Notes under the pieces: model-generated
Database searches by the model: none
What the model saw: the letters and a program-made list of their open reading frames with translations, nothing else
Told to the model about the DNA's origin: nothing
Assembly (NCBI GenBank): GCA_036362985.1
Contig: JAYGXS010000002.1
Coordinates: forward strand, 13,970,892 to 14,034,891
Length of the DNA stretch: 64,000 bases
Origin: Ligula intestinalis
Taxonomy: Eukaryota; Platyhelminthes; Cestoda; Diphyllobothriidea; Diphyllobothriidae
Direction: 5' to 3'
Made by a program: the position numbers and the translations under genes
In this document: positions 56,221 through 64,000 of the stretch, piece after piece
How positions within the stretch are numbered: position 1 is the stretch's first letter
Layout of the letters: each line of letters begins with the position of its first letter

Positions 56221-57454
56221 TATGTCCGACCATTAGCCCATGTGTCAATCGATTGCACCAATCGATTTCCGTGGCTGTTTGAGTTGCTCGTGCCCTCACG
56301 GGCGTCTTCATAAGCTATGTCAAGTTGTTTTTGTGTCTCATGAGCGGTGAAACGTCCGAGCGGGGACAGCCAAACGGATTGTTAGGAGCCGAAATCGGAA
56401 TCAGTGGAGCTTGCACGGGTTTGGGTCTTTCGCAGAAGATACTCCCTAAGAGATTATTCATCTCATCAAAGGGAGAATTATGATTATCTCCGAAAGAATC
56501 CATGAGGAAAAATGAGAATGTTGAGAATCGAGTAAAGTTTATTGAACGAACAATCGGGTAGAAAAAATATAGAAGGAAAGGGTAGTAAAAAGCGTTAGAC
56601 TTAACGTTTGGGAGGAGAACGGGATGAAGGCGTACAAAAAATCCGACAATGGAACGACAACCGCGAGCCGCGACTTCTCCTGCAAAACTAAAAATTGAAA
56701 CTAGACAACCAAGGAAACCAATTTAAACAAACGAGGGTCAGGGTGGTTCGTTACAGCGGGAATGCTGAAAGGAATAACAATCTTACTTGACCGCTTAGCA
56801 AAACAACAAATGGTAAGCAGGTAACGACATAGATCTTGCCTTTGGCCTTCTTGACTCTGTCTTGACACCAGACTCAGCTCGATGATAGAAGAGCGAGTGC
56901 GGCAGAGGCAGCGCAAGTCTGCCATCACTGAAAACTAGTTCACCTGCAAGTCACCATCCTTATCCTGTTCGGGAGCATATAATGGACCTCATCGAAATCG
57001 GCGGTTGAATTATTACCCATGCAAGCCTGTCGGAAATCAGATTTGGCGCAATGGCTGAAGTTACTTGAAATTACCGTCGATCACGCGCCGCTTGCATCAG
57101 TGATACGTTGGTGCTATTTAGGCGCGTATTTGTGTAACCGAGTCGAACGATGCTCTGCCTAAGGGTGTTTGTGCAGAGGTCTGAGCTGGGCTGTTTTAGT
57201 TGAGATTTGTGTGTATGCGCATATGAGCGAACGGAGTGATGTGGTGGCGGCGGCAGTTCCGGTGGCATGTGCGGGTACGGTGTGGGTCTAGAGTCTCCAA
57301 GTCCTGGTTCTTTTGTTGCTCTCCGAGGAATTGATATTTGTCAAAAAGGTCCGATGCGTAGTTGAAGAGGTGTGATCGCGCCGCGGACAGGTCGAAAGTC
57401 TGCCCACATTGTTTACACTGATTGTGTTGATGGATAGGTACTGCTTTCTGCTTA

Positions 57455-57545
57455 TGTCTCGTATTATGAATCCGCGACGGATCTCGAAACGTCAAGCGAA
57501 TAAAAGTATTGTCCCAGCGATCGAGTCGTTTTCTTCTCGGTATGG
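57455..57545 (+). repeat. PLE-type tail module
   Basis: Reads ATGAATCCGCGACGGATCTC, GAAACGTCAAGCGAATAAAA, GTATTGTCCCAGCGATCGAG, TCGTTTTCTTCTC. The upstream box is decayed (CGTATTA). Confidence 0.7.
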
Positions 57546-57686
57546 ATAGTGTTAGCGGTGGCTATGCTGGTCCCTGTGGTTGTGGTGTGGGTGGGTGGAA
57601 TTGTCTTTTGCGTGTGTACTGAATGGGTCAATTGTCCACAGACCGGATTTCTCAAATGGGCTATAAATAATAATCCAGCCGCAGCG

Positions 57687-58261
57687 TACCGATGCCTCAC
57701 AGTTGGCATCTCCTATCACTCGACATCGAGTACTAATTGATGAGGGAATGGACACACACTAGTCCATTGGTCTCCTAGCTGAATGCAGTCTCCTCTATAA
57801 GATGGTACGGATCACGAATGGGTAGCCACTTCCCGACCGTTTGGTAGTCTTTTTCGCCAAGGTCGGCCAAATGCCCCACAACAAGGTTAAACGGAAACGA
57901 TGAATTTTGTGTGATTTAGTTTATAATGAAAGTAGAGGTACGCGGTAACGCATACAAACCCTCATCCGCCACCTGTATCCGGTAGTGGGACTGAGTCAAG
58001 ACGACGAGAAACGGTAGATTGCACAGGTGGCTTGCGCAGCGGTAGTACACCCCTAAGCGGCTCGGATTCTCCTGAGTTGGAGTCCCATAGAGGCCACGTT
58101 GGGAGGGAAACATCACGGCCCAACTCTCAGTCCGCTAACCAGTCAGTCAACACATGATGGGCCGGCCGCACGGTCCGAGTTATCCCGCCAGTTGGCAATC
58201 TTCCAAGCCACGGCTTTTAGCCCACTGTGATAGCTTCAAGCGCATCGGATTATTTAGCAAG
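57687..58261 (+). repeat. 575-bp direct duplication, unit 1 (empty MITE site)
   Basis: A direct repeat of 58262-59372. Landmarks: TACCGATGCCTCACAG against TACCAATGCCTCACCA, GTTTATAATGAAAGTAGAG, CACCCCTAAGCGGCTCGG, CGAGTTATCCCGCCAGTTGG, AGCGCATCGGATT. The site that holds the MITE in unit 2 is uninterrupted here (near 58043-58055). Confidence 0.85.
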
Positions 58262-59372
58262 TGTACCAATGCCTCACCACTGGTATCTTCTGTCACTCGA
58301 GATTGAGTACTTCTTGATGAAGGAGTGAACACAGACTAATCCGCTGGTCTCCCAGAGCGATCGAGTTCCTATAAGGTGGTGGGGGTCACAAACGGAAAAC
58401 CATTTCCCGAAAGTTTGATCGCCGTTTTCGAAGATGTTGATTGTGTGCTCCACAGAGAGGTGACACGGGGACGGTGACTTGTGCCTGATTTCGTTTATAA
58501 TTGAAGTAGAGTTTCCCTGCATTTACTGTGCTCCCCCCCCCAGCCTGCACCTAGTGACGTGACCAAGTCGGGACAGGGAGGGGGGGGGGCGGCACTCTGC
58601 GTAGGTGGCTGGCGCGGTGGGAAACCACCCCGGCAAAAGTAGCTTATGTAGGCCCACTCATATAACCCAAATTCCAGCATTTTGTCCTGCAAAAACGGGG
58701 GTTATAGAGTTTTGTGGGGTGAGGAAATAGGATAGGCAGAGTAGGAAATTTTTAGAAGTAAGTGTAAAGTAAAAAAAATGCAGTCGAAGTTGCTTCCCGT
58801 GGCCCCTGGGAGTAAGTTGTTCCGCGTGTAAATTGAAGGTGTGCGCGGCACTTGGCACCGCGGACTTTTCGTATCTTACTCCAGAACGGTAAGTTTGACC
58901 TCAGGTAGTTTGAAGTAGACGACCTCCTAACCACCACTTCAATTTTTCGGGAAATTCAAGAAAACTGCAATTTGATAATTGGGTTTTTCCGCAATAAGTT
59001 AAACGATAGTACAGATTAGGAAGCCCTACAAATATAAACCAAAAACACTTCTAAATACAGTACAATAAACAAACAGTTCGCATTAATTAAAGTATATTCC
59101 ACTGCGTGTCCTAATTTGCCACCCAATAATCCTATAACCCCCGTTTTCGTAGAAGAAAATGCAGGGAGTAGGGATTAATAAGTGGGCCTACATAAGCTTC
59201 TATTGCCCCCACCCCTAAGCGACTCGGACTCAAAGGAAACACTCTCAGTCCGCCAGTCAGTCACTTCACAAAACTACACACTGGACTGACCGCACAATCC
59301 GAGTTATCCCATCAATTGGAAAACTGCGCTTTTAGCGCACTGTGATAGCTTTAAGCGCATCGGATTGTTTAT
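58262..59372 (+). repeat. 575-bp direct duplication, unit 2, split by a MITE
   Basis: Unit 2 consists of 58262-58631 and 59208-59372, with MITE copy 3 inserted between. The order of landmarks is as in unit 1. Confidence 0.85.
58632..59207 (-). mobile_element. MITE family M1, copy 3 (576 bp), with 8-bp target duplication
   Basis: Ends: GGCAAAAGTAGCTTATGTAG left, and the inverted ...CTACATAAGCTTCTATTGCC right. The interior runs opposite to copies 1, 2 and 4. The flanks are ACCACCCC on the left and CCCACCCC on the right (7 of 8 identical). Unit 1 of the surrounding duplication has the unoccupied site (TACACCCC followed by TAAGCG). Confidence 0.93.
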
Positions 59373-59914
59373 AGGCAGGAACAGTGCGCTGACCGGTCGA
59401 CCTCATTCTCTTTTTCAATTTTAAGGCCCCAACTTCTGTCCCAGCTGGCCATGTAACCACCTACCGAATTGTGCGCGATCAAGCTAAGCTGTCTACATGC
59501 TGTTTTGGTCTGGTAGGTGGTTACCCTTTCGTGACCGCTATCACGTGTTCGGAGCTTTTTAGCGTTGGGATATTGATAGAATGATATGCACTCATACGTG
59601 TATAAGTATAAACAGTGTCCCCCTATCCTCTTAAGTACCGTCTTATCCTGTCGATCAGATGGTGCAAAAGTCTGGCGCAGTGGTTAACAAGGCCATACAG
59701 CATGCTTACGTGAACCTAACATCACCTGATCAATTAATCAACCAAAATATATTAAAGAAAATATTCCCCACTTACGTGAGATGTACCTTATCCGACAGAT
59801 GACGGATTGTGGGGCGTGATATGCAGAGACTTCATATGTGACCTAGATATGTGCGTAAGCGTGTGTTAGGGAATCTCTATCTTCTCCATCTCTTGCGTCC
59901 ATCCATATAAACAG

Positions 59915-60192
59915 TCGCATCGAAACTAATGCCACCGTATTCAACATTTACTCCGGATCCTACTTTATTATCACACTTTATTGATTTCTATAGTAAATTC
60001 TCACCGCACTTCTCGCATTTTATTCAGCTCAACAGAACCCCTCCTGATCACCCAATCTTAAAGTTGATTGACCGTCTATTGACGATTGTTGGTCGACTGG
60101 GTTATCATTCAATGGAGGCCAGCGATGTCACTGCGATGCTTTCTCTTTTACGTCATGACTGTGTCGCGTCCAAATCGCGTCTCATTCTGGAG
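59915..60192 (+). CDS. Probable exon of an alpha-helical protein, perhaps the same HEAT-like gene (exon i)
   Basis: Acceptor ATAAACAG, donor GTAAGT. Two bases complete a codon, then 92 codons without a stop encode ASKLMPPYSTFTPDPTLLSH, FIDFYSKFSPHFSHFIQLNR, ILKLIDRLLTIVGRLGYHSM, DVTAMLSLLRHDCVASKSRL. The helical style resembles exons a-h. The gap to exon h is 17 kb and the phases (0 to 1) do not match directly, so intermediate exons or a separate gene are possible. Starting translation at the internal methionine (59929) is the alternative. Confidence 0.6.
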
Positions 60193-60669
60193 GTAAGTAT
60201 GTCTTCTGTGTTCCAATCTCTTTTTCTTTCTAAATACGTACAGACTTCCCCAGGAATGCATGTTACTTTACTTGCTGCCCTGAAGAAGTAGTTAGGTTTC
60301 ACAAGGCGGACACCTGGTTGACACCTTGCGTGGACTGTGAGGGTCGGCATTGTATTTGCGCAAGCGTCAGGTTAGGTAGAAGGGTCTCAATTCGTTGGAG
60401 GTTGCTGATAAACTCAATCTTTATTTGATAAGGGTTCCTTATAGACAACACCACGGTAACAATTAGCCCCAGGTTTGTTGAGTACGAGACCGGTGATAAT
60501 AGGGGTTATGCGGGTGGAGCATATCAAGCGGAAAAAATTTAAAACATAATAAACTAAAAACTCTACTATTTTCGCCTCCGCAATTTTGGTGTTGAACCAT
60601 AGGTGCCCATTGAGTGTCTTTAAAACTGCGAGGATCCTTGGACCGTTTGACATTTGCGAAAATGCCCAT
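60193..60669. other. No gene; possible decayed MITE M1 end
   Basis: Around 60450-60520 there is TAGCCCCAGG..., CCGGTGATAATAGGGGTTAT and GCGGGTGG, resembling the inner part of the M1 terminal repeat; too short to be sure. Confidence 0.35.
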
Positions 60670-61010
60670 CAGAGAATTCAGAAGTTTAGTTGGCGAGCAT
60701 ATGTTGGCTTTTGAGTTGGCGCTTATCCGAAAGGATACGAGAGCACCTTTTGGCGCATGGCTGAGCAAAGGGGAAGTCAGGAGCCTAAACAGCGTCATTT
60801 TTGTCCACATGGTTGATTCCGGACATTTTTTAGACCCCAAAGAAGCCTTCGAGGTGATTTATAAGGTCCCACCAAGCTAGCCCACATCCTCGGAGTCAGC
60901 GTTTGCTAGCAACAGCAGAAGCAACCGCGATCCGTTTGAGGAAGCTGGATTTGTGCGCGCACAGCAATCTCCTGCAAGCTCCGAGCGTGGCATGGCAAAC
61001 AGTCACGTAA
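60670..61010 (+). pseudogene. GIY-YIG endonuclease relic of a retroelement (second lineage)
   Basis: The + strand reads SWRLSERIREHLLAHG near 60715-60760. After a frame change it reads LSKGEVRSLNSVIFVHMVDS, GHFLDPKEAFEVIYKVPP to 60877, and after another it reads LLATAEATAIRLRKLDLCAH to 60960. The block order (RLSERIREH, HxVDSGH, DPxEAFxVIY, ATAEAxAIRL) matches GIY-YIG nucleases attached to flatworm retroelements and the relic at 12128-12345. At least two frameshifts. Confidence 0.6.
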
Positions 61011-62413
61011 CTGCTTGTATTTTTCCGCATTTTCTCTCTCCCTTCCACTCTTTTCCCTGCTCGGCTTCAACAGACCCTTATTGCAGCGTAATCAGCCACC
61101 TATTATCAACCCCTAACCACCCTCCTCCATCTTCATGACGAATTTAAGTGCCTGTAATGATGAACGCACCTCCCCGCATGTTTACTTTCTACGCCCTTCC
61201 CATACAAAAGTAATGGCCCGAGGAGAATTTACCGAAAACATATATGTACTCTTTTAAACTAAAGTTAAACTAAATTGACCAAACTAAAATTAAGCTAACT
61301 CAACTAAAAGTACTAATCTAAAAAACTAACCTTAATTAATAAAACTAAACGATAAACTAATGAGTAAAGTAAATAATAAGCTACAATGAAATAAGTGGGT
61401 TCGTCGTGTTTGAAAATGTCCACCACGAGCTTCAGCAAGCTGAAGGCAGGCGCGTTGACTGTAGTTGAATTATAGTAAAAGTAGACTAGCACGGAAGCTA
61501 TCCCCACCCTCTTACCACTCACACACCTGCACCCCAAGGACCAGACAAAAGTCGAGAAGACCGGAGATAGGAGAGGGCGCAGGTGCCTCTTGCGGCTATG
61601 GCCGCCCCTTAGCGTGCCACCACGCTCAGAACGGCCAGTTTCGTAAGATAAACACGGAGCGAGTGGCCAGGTGGCCCTTGCGACTACAGAGACGAGGGCG
61701 CGACAGCCACCACCGCCGCCATCATGCCGCCCACGAATTCACTAGGCGCCACCAGCCTGTATTCACTCCTCTGGATCAGAGAGGAGATACAATTAACAGG
61801 GCACTGGGATGGCTGCGATGCCCAAGTTATCCCGTCAGTTGGCAACCCTCTAAGCTACGACTTTTATCGCACGGTGCTAGCTTTAAGCCTTCCCTTTCCC
61901 TCTTATATAAATGAACGTCACCTCTCTCCTGTTCTCTCCCCTCCTTACGATGCTAAATTGCATTCACTCCTTGTTATCATGAGGAAAAGACAGTGTCTTA
62001 TCTCAGGTCTTACACCGAATGATGGACATAATGTAGTTACGGAAGCTCGCTTGGAAAACGAGTGCGCGTACGTGATCCATCCCAGATTCCATCGATGCGT
62101 GGGTGTTGCACCTGCCAACTTGATGTAACAATGTATTTTTCTCTCTGAAATTAATGCGAACGTGAGAATTTTGAGGTAGATGGATAAGTAGAGGCCTTAC
62201 TGAAGGCTGTTCGCTCGCTGGAACCATTTTGTTTATTTCTCTGAACTTTCAGATTCGTACAGGAGAGATAAAAGCGTGGAAAAATGCTAAATTGGTTGCC
62301 AAACTTCAATATCTCTAGTCGTGTGGTTACTTTTAGTTTAGTGTTGTTTTTAGGTTATTATTTAGCTTATTGGTTTACTTTTAGTTTTAGTTTGGTTAGA
62401 CACCGTCAAAGTT
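61011..62413. other. No gene seen
   Basis: An AACTAAA-rich low-complexity stretch at 61255-61380 and TTTAGTTT at 62320-62400. The 61827-61890 copy of the CCGAGTTATCCCGTCAGTTG repeat lies here. Open frames near 61465-62128 are unsupported. Confidence 0.45.
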
Positions 62414-62993
62414 AGCAACATTAGTTTAATTAGTGCATCTCATATGCCCCTGGTCCCATCATTTTGTCATTCGGAAACGGTGGTTATAGGGGTGTTACGG
62501 GAGGGAACTTAGGTAAGGCAGTGTAATATACTTTAATAATTGCTAGATTCATTCTTATTTTGCTAAATTTAGAAATTGTGTGGATTTATATCTGTATATT
62601 TTCTTAATCTGTATAATCGTTTAAGTTATTGTGGAAAAAAAACGGATTATAAATATGCAGGTTTCTTGAAATTCTTGAACAAATAGAAGTGGTGGTTTGG
62701 AGGTAATCTACTTCAACTTACCTGAGGTCCAATTTACCTTTCGGGAGTTGGATTAATATAGTCCGTGGCACGAAGTGCCGGGCACGCTTAAATGTGCATG
62801 CTAAACAACTTGCTCCCAGCAGCTCCGAGCAACAACTCCAACTACATTTTCCACTTTCCACTTACTTCGACGAATTTCCATCACTGACGATCCTATTTCC
62901 CCACCCCAAAACGTCTATGAGGACCGTTTCCGTAGGACAAATGCTAGGACTAGGGGTATATGAGGTGAACTACTTAAACTACGTACGTTTGCC
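62414..62993 (+). mobile_element. MITE family M1, copy 4 (580 bp)
   Basis: Left AGCAACATTAGTTTAATTAG and right ...ACTACTTAAACTACGTACGTTTGCC in reverse complement share the long terminal repeat (ATACCCCTAGTCC, CATTTTGTC, CGGAAACGG). The interior includes CCTGAGGTCCAATTTACC and TAGTCCGTGGCACGAAGTGC. The flanks do not show a clear target duplication. Confidence 0.87.
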
Positions 62994-63805
62994 CTTCCTT
63001 TTTTCCTTGCCAGTTGTCTATTTGGGAAAGTTTCGTTGTGCAGATTATGGAAGCTCCGCAGCATGTTCTAGTTTTTTGACAATAACAGATATGGCGTTGG
63101 CACACCAACACTAGAGGGCTGTGCTCGTTGGGGGAATTCCCAAGTGCGAAATAGAGACAATCGTTTGCAATGTATTTTTCGGACCGCATTCATGTCCTAC
63201 TTCGTAAATTACATTTAACAAATCCTCCCCCCCCCCTCAGGTACTGCATTGAGGTAAACTGACTGAATTAGGAAAAGCAAAGACCACGAGATTAGCAGTT
63301 AGTTGTAGATCTGGGCGCATGGTGAGCTGGGGAGGTAGTTGTTACAGCATGGCAGTTCATGTTAGTTCATGTTCATCAAAGCTTGTGTGACGTAGTTAAA
63401 GGGAGGAGGGGTTGGGTAGCAGTGAGTCCTTATAGGGGGGGGGGGGATAAAAAGGCATGATCTCGTGATCTGTGCCTTGTTAAAACACTGCAGGTGCCTA
63501 TGGCACCCTTTGTTTAGTTGCTTTAGGTAAGATGTTTGCGTGAGATGATGGACGGAAGTGGTATCTCGTTTGACAACAGCTGCTTCCATTCTGTTCTACT
63601 ATTTTACGCATAATGTTGTTTGCTCTTTTTGAAACAGATGGGTAAGGCTGTTGGTCGAGAAATTTAGCCCAGCTTGTGCCCACTTGACAGCCTCCATAAA
63701 ACGGTAAAGTTGGTGCAACGCGCAGAGTTTGTACTTTTCCATTACTTTACTCAGAAAACTTACACAACCAACTATAAAGAGGAGTTTGACAGATTTGAGT
63801 AATCC
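62994..63805. other. No gene seen
   Basis: Short C and G homopolymers (63228-63236, 63437-63446). Minus-strand frames at 63599-63940 overlap the tRNA-like repeat and are not supported. Confidence 0.45.
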
Positions 63806-64000
63806 AATTGATCCAATTGTGAAAAATGCTTTGCCTCGGTGGGATTTGAATCCACTGATCAGCAGGGAGGGCTTTAGTACGGCCAACGCTTTACCAATTG
63901 AGCTACGGAGGCACGCCCATAGTCGTAAATTTAATCTCACTTGAGTTGATTTCCCTGTCCAGCCTACTGCACGTATGGAATCCTCAAATATGGATACAGC
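63806..64000 (-). repeat. tRNA-like repeat (copy 4), cut by the window end
   Basis: On the minus strand: leader (CCATACGTGCAGTAGGCTGG, AAGTGAGATTAAATTTACGA), a tRNA-like part GCCTCCGTAGCTCAATTGGT...GTGGATTCAAATCCCACCGA with good A and B boxes, then TTTTT and CACAATTGGATCAAT. The acceptor halves (GCCTCCG and CGAGGCA) still pair in part. The anticodon stem is disrupted. Confidence 0.7.

Noticed and set aside
57160..57440. Minus-strand C2H2-like zinc finger (CKQCGQTF, HMRIHTN) as a gene or RTE tail peptide
   Set aside because: Only isolated short motifs with a stop between; spacing does not complete a finger. Possibly an RTE tail relic, but too weak to annotate.
1..64000. CRISPR arrays, operons, integrons or phage genes
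   Set aside because: No regularly spaced short repeats with unique spacers and no prokaryotic gene organisation; the DNA is eukaryotic.

Overview
The window looks like repeat-rich flatworm nuclear DNA, most likely a tapeworm of the diphyllobothriid type. That placement is inferred from three things: spliced eukaryotic genes with kilobase introns, a mixture of CR1/Jockey-like and RTE-like LINEs with GIY-YIG-bearing Penelope-like elements (PLEs), and AT-rich introns packed with relics. Nothing prokaryotic is present: no operons, no CRISPR array, no plasmid or phage genes. Three assembly gaps (13844-14780, 41143-41152, 55740-55749) limit what can be read.

Host genes, all on the + strand. (1) Four consecutive exons at 6540-11157 encode the C-terminal PCI-domain end of the proteasome lid subunit Rpn6/PSMD11; the earlier exons are not in the window. 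(2) A last coding exon of an unrecognised gene ends at 24471 and is followed by AATAAA signals. (3) A series of phase-annotated exons from 27679 to at least 42795, possibly continuing to 60192, encodes an alpha-helical, HEAT/karyopherin-like protein that I cannot name. One of its exons (31259-31347) is tandemly duplicated at 32306-32394 with both splice sites intact.

Mobile DNA by region. 0-5 kb: a nearly intact two-ORF LINE on the minus strand whose ORF2 is broken only by two nonsense codons, with its 3' tail and a tandemly repeated ORF1 region. 5.7-10.7 kb: RTE-like relics and a LINE tail upstream of and inside the Rpn6 gene. 12-21 kb: GIY-YIG and LINE relics, then a 2.8-kb head-to-head inverted pair of PLE copies (18149-20913). 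22.1 kb: two adjacent perfect palindromes. 25.6-27.5 kb: a roughly 0.92-0.95-kb tandem duplication. 31.7-38.2 kb: tRNA-like repeats and a 1.2-1.3-kb tandem satellite, one unit of which carries a short PLE-tail insertion. 38.6-42.2 kb: a decayed LINE split by an inverted pair of PLE tails. 43-49 kb: mostly unclassified repeats. 53-63 kb: four full-length copies of a roughly 550-580-bp MITE with ~95-bp terminal inverted repeats, one of them inserted in a duplicated segment whose sister copy preserves the empty site.

The most interesting recurring signal is a short hairpin module, present in about a dozen copies, that forms the 3' end of the PLEs here and also occurs alone and as inverted pairs. 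Several copies carry two boxes resembling the hammerhead ribozyme core (CTGANGA and GAAAC) at a constant 19-nt spacing. Whether it is a ribozyme cannot be decided from reading alone.
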